Shown piece by piece: positions 44,542 through 55,900 of a stretch of DNA of 64,000 nt. This DNA comes from Halichondria panicea (Eukaryota; Porifera; Demospongiae; Suberitida; Halichondriidae): assembly GCF_963675165.1 (NCBI RefSeq), contig NC_087381.1, positions 3,286,001 to 3,350,000 of the forward strand, read 5' to 3'. The translations under genes and the position numbers were made by a program. The notes below the pieces were generated by a model, which was given only the letters and a program-made list of their open reading frames with translations, had not been told where the DNA came from and did no database searches. The number at the start of each line of letters is the position of its first letter. Position 1 is the first letter of the stretch.

Positions 44542-44604
44542 TAAATGCAACAAATAAAATGGCTTCACTCAATGTATAGAATAAAAACAAGAACATCAAA
44601 TACC

Positions 44605-45275
44605 CGGTACAGTATGAGAGGTGAATAGTGCCAAAAGAAAACGAATTTGCTGTGTTAGGAGGCGGCGGCTTAACCTCGAGGGTGGTGGCAGGTGTCAGTT
44701 GTTGGTGGCGGCGAGTGTCAGTTGGTGACGGCAATGTGGTTGGTGGCGGCGGCTTAGCCTCAAAAATGTAAAGGCCAGCCGTGAATATAGATGAGGTTAG
44801 AACCACTTGACCTTAGCTAATAGAGAAACAGAGGGTTGCTCCTGTGCTAGCTAGCCTCGAGACCATGAGCAGCCTGATATCAGGTCAGCGCTAGAGCAAC
44901 TGTCTGGACTGGTCTTGACCACTCCACAATCCCTCCCAGACACTAAAAACAAGCTTGAGAAGTAAGTCTGCTAAGTCCAAGATAACTTTAGGTAAAGGTC
45001 AAGTGGTCCATATTCACATCCACATTAATATATTCGAGGCTAAGCCGCCTCCACCAAGTAAATACCCGCCGTAACCTCGAGGTTAAGCCGCCGCCACTAG
45101 ATAGAGTCTCTACACTCTCATGCCGCCACCAAAAAACACCCGCCACCATAGATACATGTAGAAGAAGGAAACAGCCTCCGCCACATTCGAGGTTAAGCCG
45201 CCGCCACCAAACAAACACCCCCCTCCAAAAAACATCCTCCTTTTGGCACTACTCACCCCTCATAGTACAGTACAC
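44605..45275. mobile_element. MITE with GGCGGCGGCTTAACCTCGAG-type arms
   Basis: The left arm (about 44605-44830) and right arm (about 44985-45275) are inverted: GTGAATAGTGCCAAAAG/CTTTTGGCACTACTCAC, GGCGGCGGCTTAACCTCGAG/CTCGAGGTTAAGCCGCCGCC, and AACCACTTGACCTT/AAGGTCAAGTGGTC. A TA duplication is possible. No ORF. Confidence 0.6.
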
Positions 45276-45384
45276 CAATAAATTATCAAAAATGTAGATC
45301 TGGATAGGACATCGACACTGCATCAGCTGACCACTGTTGTGAAAGTCTTACCACCAACGTCAACCTTCCTGTACATGGCATTGT

Positions 45385-45541
45385 CTGTGCGCGTGTATGT
45401 CGCGTGTATGTGTGTAAGTGGATTTGTGTGTGTGTGTGTGTGTGTGTTTGCGTACGTATGTGTGTGTGTGTGTTTGCGTGCGTGTGTGTGTGTGTGTGTG
45501 TGTGTGGATTTGTGTGTGGATTTGTGTGTGTGTGTGTGTGT

Positions 45542-45579
<38 letters not shown>

Positions 45580-45745
45580 GTGTGTGTTTGCGTGTGTGTT
45601 TGCGTAAGTATGTATCAGTGCGTGTGTGTGTGTTTGCGTGCGCGTGTGTGTGTGTGGATTTGTGTGTGTGTGTGTGTGTGCATGTGGGTGTGGGTGTGTG
45701 TGTGTGTGTGTACGGGAGTGTTTGTGTATGCTTGTATGTGTGCGT
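45385..45745. repeat. GT microsatellite
   Basis: About 360 bases of (GT)n with interspersions of TTTGCGTGCG and GGATTTGTG. All long frames through it are repeat artefacts. Confidence 0.95.
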
Positions 45746-46009
45746 GTGTCTAACCATGTATTCTACTCTTGACAGAGGCGACTCCAAGGTACTCCAAAAG
45801 GGACCCAGTGGCAGTAATCAATTGACAGCAAAGTATTCATGGACCTATACAGCAGTAGCCACAGCAGACACTTTTTATATCTATTGTTAGTTACGCAAAG
45901 AATTATAATCGTTACTGATGGTCCAAAAAATGTTTTCCAAGGCTCGTAGAACGAAAGGCGAGGCTATTATTTTACTATTCAAGGGCTATATATAATTACA
46001 TAATAGGTT

Positions 46010-46680
46010 ATACACACGAGTTCTAAACATAATGGTGGTGTAGTCAACAAACGTAATATGTACCCTGGCTCACCTCGCTGCTACTGCCACTGTTCCTCTG
46101 TTCACTGTACATACGCGGCCCCACCTCCGGATTATTGGATCCAGCCACACCTACATGTAGTGTACGTATATATGTACACAAAGAAGGCTAATCAATGCTG
46201 CTTAGCACTACAAATTCTAGATACAACTACTATCTACCATGTACAGTCAGTACCAGACCATAGAGCTTCTAGCGATTCTACAAACGCATGCAACAAGTAC
46301 GAACAAGTACTACAGCAACTACAACCGGTTGTATTTTTAATATTAATTTTATGCGCCTGATTTTAAAGTCTATAATAGGTGATGCAGGCCCTAAAGTAGA
46401 CTCTAAACATTCAGTAGAGTCAACATACAGCTTAGGAAGCTTGTACTCACCTTTTTACCACTGCCACTGTTTCTCTTTACACATAGCTGCCTCTGGTTAT
46501 AAGCCACACCCAGTACCTTGTGTAGCTGCACAGAAAAAGGCTAAGCAACGCTTCTTAGCACTACAAACTCTACAGCTACGTCCTATATACTTACTACAAT
46601 GAGTATTAGACTGTATAAAGCTTCTAGCGAATCGAAAAAGCCATGTAACAAAGTAGTATTATACGCAACTACTACTTACC
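46010..46680. repeat. Diverged tandem duplication near the right end of the composite insertion
   Basis: Two units (about 46065-46340 and about 46440-46675) share ACTGCCACTGTT, AAGCCACACC/CAGCCACACC, AAGGCTAA(T/G)CAA, GCTTAGCACTACAAA and AGCTTCTAGCGA in order. No coding role was recognised. The last 240 bases (46675-46914) lead to the TATACGCC-type terminus. Confidence 0.6.
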
Positions 46681-46955
46681 GCTTGACAGAAGCAGATCAT
46701 AGCCAAACCTTCGAGATAGTAAGCGATTCGGGCATCATCTTGTAGATCTTTGACTGGTCTTTCTTCCTAGTCTAACTTGCACAATCAAAAGTCGAAGCGC
46801 TTTCAAGTTACGAACAGTTTTTCTAAGAACTGATTAATTTGTGCATTTTTTAAAAATCAATATGGCTGCGGGGGTGTTCCCGCAACGTGACGTCATGGCG
46901 TATATTCGGTTAATACACAGCAATTAGTGGTATGGGCGGGAGCTACGGGCAGGGG

Positions 46956-48553
46956 CTACTGGTGGCTTTTGTTGGGACAGTGGGATCTCGGGTGTCCGTG
47001 GACGCCGCATACTAAACACTTATGAGGGTAGCGACAAGAGAGGCCATATTTGCAGTTTCCGCCGGATGTGTTATAGTTGATGCAGTGCTCCCCTGGTGGT
47101 CTGGGGCGTTTGGGGGCGGGTGGCATTAGGGAGGGACCGGGGTTGAGACGGTGGGTGTTGTGTGGGAAGAGGATCGGTGGGGATAGGGTACCGTGGACAG
47201 TCAAAGGTGTGGTTTCCTCTGTCTACCTGGCATATCGGGCACCACGACACAGGGTTGCCTTGTCCGGTAAAGGCGAGAGAGTATAGCTGGGTGTTAATGG
47301 TGGACCACTCTTGGCAGTGTGTTGCGGCGGCCCATTTACGGTACTCTGTATCGTAGTACAGCCAAGAGGGGTACCTAAACTTCTTTGCTGCTTTGACGAT
47401 AAATAATTGGTATGCTATTAATTCTGGTAAGGCTTGCGGGTGTCTGGACAAGAGGATTAGGATGTAGGTGCTATACAGCTACACCCATGTGGCGATATCG
47501 ATTATTTGTCTTTTTCGTTTCTTCTGGCTTTCCCAGCTACGTTGAGGGAAAAGGACAATCCGTGGTGGAAGAGCTGGAGCGAAGCTGATTGGGCAGCAGC
47601 TCCGAGAGGTCCGTGTACTGCCAGGAGAGGATCGTGTCGAGTAGTTTGGGGGGGATGGTTGGAATGTCCGGGAAGCCCGCGAGAGGGTTGGTAGTGGGAG
47701 CAGGTGGGAGCGCTGTGGGGTGGGTGGGGACCAGGGGTGGGGTGGCAGAGGGGGGCAGGAGCATGGTTGGGGAGGAGTCAGCTTGGAGGTAGGTAATCCA
47801 AGGGCATGAATGGTGGCTGCGGACGGCATTCCGCTGTCTATGGTACCTGTGGGCGAGTGTGCGTCAGGGGGGGTTCGCCAAGTGATAGATTGGCGGTATA
47901 CGGGGTAGGGTGGTAGGCGGGTATAGAGCTGGGCAGTACACGGCATATTATATAAACATGGCATATTATAGAGCAGCACATTATAGAACAGAGCAGCACG
48001 TATGTTATAGAGCAGTACATTATAGAGCAGGCCTAGAGCTGGCTGGCATAGCTGGCATTTGGCTGGCATTTGGCATATAGCAGTATATTATGGCAGTATA
48101 TTATAGAGCAGTACATTATAGCGGGGCATTATATTATAGAGCAGAGCAGGGCATTATATTATAGAGCAGTACATTGCAGTATAATTATTATAGAGCCTTA
48201 CAATATAGAGCAGCAGGGCCGGGCAACGTTATAGAGCGTAATATAGGGGCAGTATACTATGCAGGGCAGTATACTATAGCAGGGCAGTATATAGTATGGA
48301 GCAGAGCGGGGCGGTATTTTATAAGCTGTTATTGTTATTGTAGGCTGTTATAAGTAATATGGGTGAGGGCAGGGCAGGGTGGGCAAAGAATGTAGGACTC
48401 ACGGTAATGAGGCTGGTGAGTCTGTTGAGCTGCCGCCAGGGCCTGCTCGAGGGTGGAGAGCCTTTCGTTGAGGGCCACCAGGTCGGCGGGTGTGTCCCTC
48501 GGTGTAGGAGAGATGGAACCAGAGGGAGAAGACATCTTTAAACTCATAATCAT
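46956..48553 (-). pseudogene. Gag-like gene of the DIRS-like retroelement, broken
   Basis: The N-terminal coiled coil (LVALNERLSTLEQALAAAQQ, 48553-48400) ends at a GTGAGT donor. After a gap rich in ATTATAGAGCAG repeats, proline-rich and capsid-like parts follow (FPDIPTIPPKLLDTILSWQY; KKRKRQIIDIATWV; LPELIAYQLFIVKAAKKFRY; YDTEYRKWAAATHCQEWSTI). The C-terminus has CNYNTSGGNC-type CCCH and CLVCGVHGHPRSHC (CCHC knuckle) zinc-binding motifs. A TAG interrupts after IIDIATWV (about 47479) and one frameshift precedes it. It lies upstream, in the same orientation, of the RT-RH-recombinase remnants at 31284-33950, from which the 12.8-kb insertion separates it. Confidence 0.7.
47940..48300. repeat. Degenerate ATTATAGAGCAG tandem repeat
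   Basis: Irregular units around CATTATAGAGCAGAGCAG and GGGCAGTATACTATAG fill this stretch within the Gag-like region, mostly where an intron or spacer is expected. Confidence 0.7.
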
Positions 48554-48563
48554 AGATAGACTA

Positions 48564-48775
48564 CCGTATAGCGGGTATATTTCGAGGGTATAAATGTTCG
48601 CGGTTTTCGCGGATTGAGCCTCTACCGCGAAAATTTATACCCACGAAAATTTATATCTTTATTGAATAGTAGGCGTGTTCAGTATTATTGACCACACCTA
48701 TCGACAATAAGAGGTGCTCACCGTTATAGGCTAGGCCTGGATTCGAGGCTAACGGTGTGGTGGTAACAGCTGCAT

Positions 48776-48810
<35 letters not shown>

Positions 48811-49065
48811 CCTTTATGGCGAAACGAGTAGTTAAGGTAAGTACAAAAACGGGTAGACAGATATAAATCGAAATCTAAGTAAGGTAAAGTTATGAAGAAC
48901 AAACATTTTATAGTAAGTTTAGGTATGCCCCATCAAGCACAGGTGATAGAGTTTGATGTGCGCATGCGCCAAAAGGCTGGAACTCAGACCACGAAAATAA
49001 AATCCGCGAAATCCTTTGTAATGGTCCATCCGCGAAAATTTAAGGTATCTATGCTATAATCGAGA
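48564..49065. mobile_element. Possible MITE with CGCGAAAATTTATAC motifs
   Basis: The left TATTTCGAGGGTATAAATGT...CCGCGAAAATTTATACCC and right CATCCGCGAAAATTTAAGGTA resemble a widespread repeat type. A relic of the left part is at 7285. A 31-base poly-T lies at 48778-48808 and a partial TAGCCTCG-type end (CTGGATTCGAGGCTA) at 48738-48752. Ends and duplication were not resolved. Confidence 0.4.
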
Positions 49066-49901
49066 TAATTACGCATGCGCGTAGATGCTGGGCAGTACAT
49101 AATGCCATAGATGCAGTCAGTACTGTATCATCTATGATAATGCAGTAGGCGGGGCAAGCGGAGTACATCGATTAACCTTGTTTAACTACCTTAAACATCA
49201 GGTACTGACGTGACCATGTTTGGTAGTGTGCATAATGATTGTCTCTGAGTGAGTTCAGAGCTGTAGTGTTGAGTAGTTGGTGAGAAGCTATACTAAGAAT
49301 AAGGTAAGAGAAATTGTATAAAGCTTAAAAGCTAAAATTCAAAATTCAATACTGCATATCATTATAATACTGCGTGTGTTAGTTGGAACCTCGATTATCC
49401 GTGGATCAATGGCTTAGATTAAGTGGGTCTGGATAATCAGTCTACTGTATAATTAGTTCTTATTGCACATGCATAACCTGTCACTTGTGACACGCTACAT
49501 TACTACTATCCTTTTTGAGACTGAGCCGTCACCATTATGCATGAGGTGATCATCATTGGCACTTGGTATGAATTTGCTCACCAATCCTCTCCCTTGAGTC
49601 AACACACACTATGTGAATCTATTGTGTATTAATTGCAGAAGTTGAGAGTTGTTACTATCACTAAAGCTGTGGCTGCTATACTGATGATATTGATCGTATA
49701 TGCAAGCCTTGAGTAAGCTAGTGAGGTTACAGAGACATTGGAAGCAAGTCACTGTCTGAAATGAGGTTAGTGCATGACACCACTGTTGTTTCACTGTTTA
49801 TGTCAGCTATTAATTATCAGTTGGCATGGTTACAGACACTTCACGGCTATTGTGTTTTACCGCAACAATATCACATGCACAACCCAAACACTAACTAATC
49901 A
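49066..49901. promoter_or_regulatory. Upstream region of the ankyrin-Death-Roc-COR gene
   Basis: Probable promoter and 5' UTR. A candidate non-coding first exon ends at an AAG|GTAAGAG donor near 49303. No motif could be assigned with confidence. Confidence 0.35.
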
Positions 49902-52900
49902 ATGATGGCTGCACTTATTTTATCTCCCTATAGTGACAACCTTGCTAAACAACTCTACCTGGCTAGTCGTGATGGTTGTGACCAAGAAGTGCTTGAGCTG
50001 CTACAGAGAGGAGCTCCACCTGACAGCATTGACTGCTACACTAGATGGCAGGGTGGATACATTCCACTACACAAGGCATGTGCTTACAACCGTCTCCGCA
50101 TTGCAGAATTACTCATCAAGTTTGGAGCCATTGTAACTGCTGCAGATAATGGTGGTTGGACCCCCTTACACTCGGCATGTTACAACAACAGTAAGGACAC
50201 TGCTAAGCTGTTACTGGAGCACCACTGTCCCACAGGTGAGCCTGGGTGTTAGTCCAGCTGTGTCAGTATGTGTCTGTCATTTTGTCCAGGTGTGTGGCAG
50301 TGACCGCTATTGTACTTAGCAAAGCTTCACAGTAGGTACATTTAAGAAAAGTCATTTAATAATTAATACATGGTGGCCTTTAATATGTACAAACACTTTT
50401 TAGCATGTTTCATGGTGGTCTGGTAGGTACAGGGTTATCCCATTATAGAAATACAAGTACAGACCTGAATCAGATTGTAAATTTACAATTTTATACTGTT
50501 GATGACGTGTACGTACTACTATATATCTATTACATGCAAGCCATAATTATTGTATAGACATTGGAGAATTTATAATTCCTTGTATACATTTAACTATACA
50601 AAGCATCCAAAATGTTATGTCATTGGTTTGACAATTCATATTATTGTTTGTATGTTGTGTCAATGTCTGGGTGAGTGCTAGCACCCAATAAACCACATGT
50701 ACTGTCAGTCCATGTGATCCTGTTCAACCAACCATGTAGATATCAAGAACAGTGGTGGACAGACTGCTGCTCATTGGGCCAGATTGAAGGGGTACCGTGC
50801 CTTAGCTGACTATGTGGAGGAGTTCCAGCCTGGACCTAGAGGTGAGTTGGTCATCAGCTGTTGTACACAGTAGTCAGTAGGTATCTAGTGAGTTGCATGC
50901 AGTTAGTGATCAAGGTGTTGGGAGCGTATATGTAAATAGTTGTTGAGTTCGTGCACCGAGCAGCGTGCGGCAGTTCAAGATTAGATTAATAACATTCAAC
51001 CATAGATCAACTGGCAGTATATGCACAAAACATATATAGATGGTAAATACTAAGACAACAAAGACAGTGGAGCAGAGGCTCCCATACACAAAGGGCGCCG
51101 CTAGGAGCAGGCCGCCGGGCTAGAGCACAAAGCAATAAAATAGACCTAGTATACAAAAGAAGTGTTAACAAACTCATGCGCATGTACAATTAAACAGTAA
51201 ACATTACAAAACAGGAAATATTAAAAACAGGAAATGACTAAGTGAATAACTAGCTAGCAAATTAAAGTCATTACAATAGTGTAATATGATTGGTGACAAT
51301 GCCTCAGGGACTTATTTGTATGCCTTGCTCAGTACACTCTACTGCATGAGTCCCTTTGGCTTCTAAATCTCATTGATACCTCCTTTTCTAACTATTATGT
51401 AGATCCTCTGCCCTCGTACCCAACACTGGAACAGCTGAGTCAGCTGGAATGTGACCAATGGCTTCAACTTGGTGTTCGCTTGGGATTGAGCAATGACCAA
51501 CTGGAAACCATAAAGGAGAGCCAACACCCCACAGCAGCAACTCTCCAGGCAGCCAAAATCAAGAATATTGACATGCAGTGGAAGGATATTGTGGAAGCTC
51601 TAGTGAGCGTTGGAGAGTACAAGTTGGCAGAGAGTGTGTGCACTCAGCAAGGTCAGTAAATTACTGCTCCTATTAAATTACTAGCATTGGTAACATTGTT
51701 TGGGAAACTACTCCGTACTACAAGCTTGTGTATAGAGTCTTTTCTTTCCCTTTTGCTATCCGTCTGTATTAACCTGTACAATGCAAATAAACTTAACAAT
51801 TGCATCCCGTCTTAATTAATTATGCTAACTGCAGGGGAAGGTGAGAGTACTCTGTCAGTGAGTGCATTCTATGGCTGGCTGGACTGGGTCAAGCGTCTTG
51901 TGGAAACTGTGGGCCTCAATCCAAAAGGTGAAAATGGTACCTCAAGAAAAAGCATATTCTGGGCCAAACTAATGTTGAGTAATAAGGTCATGCAGTCACT
52001 CACACTATTATGATTATCATTGTATATCAATATAAAGTACAATTCTATGGTTTGCAGGTACAGTCAACAAGGCTGGTGACACTCCACTCTCTCTGGCCTG
52101 TGCTAATGGCCACTTGGACACTGTCAAGTATCTTGTGAACGAGCATCATTGTGATCCGGGTACAGTCAACAAGGCTGGTGACACCCCACTCTCTCTGGCC
52201 TGTGCTAATGCAGGCCACTTGGACACTGTCAAGTACCTTGTGAACGAGCATCATTGTGATCCTAGAAGTAAGTTATCATTGTACGTACGTACATGTGTAT
52301 CACACCAACTATAGCTTCATGCATGAATGTGGAATGTTGTGGTATACCAATACTAAAATTATATTATCACTATAAATAGAATACAAACGCAAACCAATGC
52401 ATGCATGTGTGCATGCACAGGTACAGTCAACAAGGCTGGTGACACTCCACTCTCTCTGGCCTACAAAGGTGGACACTGGGAAGTGGTCAAGTATCTCGCC
52501 ATCACTCATCACTGTGACACAACAAGTAATTCCGATATTTTTTTCGCAGTTGTGAATGACCTATTGGTTTTTTATTGTAATTATAATAATTATGCTCTTT
52601 ATGGATTCTACAGAATCTTGCAATAGTAAATTATTTTACAATCATGCTGCATGGCAATAGTGCGATATGCTGGCAAGGTAAAATAATTAACTCTGCTGCT
52701 CACTGACTCATATTCGAGCTATTGCCAACATCATCATAATGATCATGCTTTACCATCAAATTCCATAAATCATGGCACATTTATTGAGCCAGCTATATTT
52801 ATTGTGGATTATGATGTCGCTCAACAGCATCGAATATCAGTGTGACCTAAACTATGTGCGTACTGCAAACTGACATAATTTACTTGTATCCACAGTTGCA

Positions 52901-55900
52901 GTGAATAAGGCTGGAGACACTCCTCTCTCCATTGAGTGTTCCCGTGGTTACCTGGAGATGGTCAAGGCTATCATCAACAAGCATGTTGATCCAAATAGTA
53001 AGTGTTTATCAGTGCTGTTACGTTGTTGATGGGTAGTCTTCCACAGAGCCATTCAACAAGGCTGGTGACACCCCACTCTCTCTGGCCTACAAATGTGGAC
53101 ACTGGGAAGTGGTCAGGTATCTCGCCATCACTCATCACTGTGATACAACAAGTAAATCCAATATATTTTTAGCTGTTCTGAATGACCTGTTAGTTTTTTA
53201 TTGTAATTATATGCTCTTTATGGATTCTACAGAATTGTGCAATACTAAAATAATAGTAAATTGATTTACTATTATCAGTTGGCAGTTTTTAATTTTACAA
53301 TCATGCTGCATGGCATGCATTAGTGCGATATGCTGGCAAGCTAAAACAATAATTTCGCCAATCACCAAATGAGTATCAAAAATTTGCTGGCATACATTTT
53401 CTTGTGTAGTGATTCACAGTCAACAAACGACACCTTTCTACAATTTTGGTTCCCTTTACGTACCTTACTACTATAGCAAGTTGTTTCCAATTTGATGTGT
53501 CTGTTACTTCATCAGCTTGCACACCAACAAATATGGTCCTATCACTAGCACGCATCTCAGTAGCAATTCATTAAGTAGGTACTCCCCAATACAAGAGAGT
53601 AGTTCATTTTGTGATGTTATAGACATGTATATATGCATGTGGCTCGTTTTGAGCATGAGGTGATTCAAGAACTCTATAATTGCCTTGATTCCAGCCTTTA
53701 GTAGCAACAGTTGCGTCATCCCGGTGTCCTCTGAGTGGCAATTCCCTGCCTCCCTTCCTTCGAATTGCATGCACAGAATTCTAAACATGAAATAACACTT
53801 GTCAGAACTGTTTGATTACTGTTTGGCACATTCAGAAGATAGATTCGCTTTTGTACTCCCATATAGGTATCAATAAAACCTTTCATCTTACATTCAGATT
53901 GCATATGATACTTCAATAAAGAATGGTTGGTTAATACTCATGCGTCTTTTTCCAGTTACTTAATGCTTAGCCCCACAAGTACTCTCAGTCCGAGTATTCT
54001 CAGGGATACTCTCAGGGTTACTCTCACTCTCAGGCTTTGACTTTTTAACAAAGCCCATAGCTGAGCAATGAAGCTTGTCTTTTGGCCATAGTTCCGAGGG
54101 AAGTGAGGCTATAATCTGGCTAGGTTCAATCGAGATCAACGGTGGTAGTGGTGGTGGTGGTTGTGGTCGATTAAAACTAGCTCCAGTTGCTCTCCAGTCA
54201 AGCGGTTTCGCTCTAAACTCAGCACAGGTACTCTACATCAACACAAGACTCTCTGAACGACTTCTCATCCCACAGTGAAGCTCTGCACGGCCGTTAGTGA
54301 ACTCACTTCAACTATGGTTCTTACTGTGACGATCCGCCACAAAAACGATCATTACACAAACATCTCCAGCTAGATCTAACTACTTCTCTATCTTAGTGCT
54401 TCTCACAAGTGTACATCAACACAAGACTCTGTGGCCCACTTCGAATCTCACAAAGAGGTTCTACACTGTCTTTATTGAATACACAAACCTAGCTTTCTTA
54501 CGTGCTGGTCATTACATTTCATAAATGACGTTCCAGGCCAAATTGCTTTTTTTTTTGCTGACTCAGCAGTAGAACATGACTGGATCTAGGCAGATCTAGC
54601 TAGTATGGGTATTATATGCTGATAGGGTTAGGTCCAGTAACCATCATAGACACCAAACACAACTAGCTGTCAACAGATTCACCGACAGAAACCGTGCAGA
54701 AATATTGTCTCATGAATCAGTCGCCCTCTACAACATAAACTCGTGATTAGGCCGCCCAACTTTTAGAGGGTGGCTAAAATAGAAACTAGCAGAAGTACAG
54801 TAGACGCTACTGCTGAGTCAGCAAAAACAAAAAGCAATTTGGCCTGGAATGTTATTAAAAGGTCATAATTAGTGAAAGTTCAAGTGATGTCCGACCTCCT
54901 CTGAAGCCAAAGGAGGTACGACACGGTCACATGACCAGCCAAAAGTATAAACTCATTAATTTGTGCATGAATATCATTCAAGACTGTGTACTTTGATAGT
55001 GGATTTGGTTTGGCGTGTATCTTTCAAGAAATACACTTGACGTTTCTAAGATCAGGATGGTTGATTGCTGGGCTTACAACCAGTTTCAACCACCACTTAG
55101 ATTTTGAGATATTATTGTTTTTAGTGTAATTCTGTTTTAGAGTGTTTAATAAGTATTCTGTGCCTGCATTCAGGATAGTCTCACTGCCAACATCTGAGCC
55201 TTGGTTTTTACAACAAATCTAATCTCTACTTGTAAAGCTCTAGCTACTAGCCAGCAACAAATTCACTGAGTTTTATGCTCTAAACCTGTCTCTTTGTGGC
55301 GCTTACTTGCCACCAGTTAGATGTCGTCATTGGAATGCATTTTAACGACTTCTTTGTCTTTCTTGCCTTCAATCAAGAAATAGCAGCCACGTGAGCTTAA
55401 CCGCATGTCGTACCTCCTCTGGTCATAAGCCAAGTAAAATTTAATGGACTTTGCGAGGATTCACCACAGAGGAGGAATGCCAGTGTCAAAAGGTCACTAA
55501 TTAAAACACCACGTGGCCCTATATTTTACATGTAAAACTGAGTTTACTCTCGCGCCCCTGAGTTTATACATCATCAATAGCTTGATCCTCTTTATAATCA
55601 CAACAGAAATTGGTTGAGCTATTGCGCCCCAGAGGAATCAGCTTGAGAGAGGAGATCCAGGATTTAATTGCAACCTTTGACCTTTTGCATTCTTTAAAAC
55701 CACAAGATATGGAAATTAGCCTTCTGTGGCTAGGGTATAAATTTTGATGTACTGTCTTGCTGCACTGGATAGATCTAGGTATAGTAAGCTTTCCAAGCAG
55801 GCAAATAAAGAACAGAAGCGCTAAGCTGCTATATGCAGCAAAGGTCAAGAACCCAGAACAAGAATGTTTAATCCTTCATTAAACGTGACCCTATTGACCC

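Larger units (their letters stand above)
34155..46914. mobile_element. 12,760-base composite insertion inside the DIRS-like element
   Basis: The ends ATTAACCGATTATACGCC and GGCGTATATTCGGTTAAT are inverted with one mismatch in 18. ACACAGCA is duplicated at 34147-34154 and 46915-46922, and the retroelement sequence resumes directly after it. Just inside the left end are repeated GACGCATTTWTGCGTCA motifs. The interior holds oppositely oriented minisatellites, TAGCCTCG-family elements (35501-37062, 39069-39861, 41355-41408), MITEs and a possible captured exon, but no transposase that can be tied to these ends. An 8-base duplication fits hAT, P or KDZ types; the class is undecided. Confidence 0.75.

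Noticed and set aside
45339-45890. Cys/Val-rich and His/Thr-rich open frames on both strands
   Set aside because: They are translations of a GT/CA microsatellite.
47077-47792. Gly/Arg-rich plus-strand open frames
   Set aside because: They are complements of the proline-rich and zinc-knuckle parts of the minus-strand Gag-like gene.
48778-48808. Poly-T as the tail of a minus-strand retroposed transcript
   Set aside because: No retroposed gene or non-LTR element could be recognised next to it; a simple homopolymer is equally likely.
53504-53916. Minus-strand ORFs in the large ROCO intron
   Set aside because: No domain, no splice partners and repeat-rich context.
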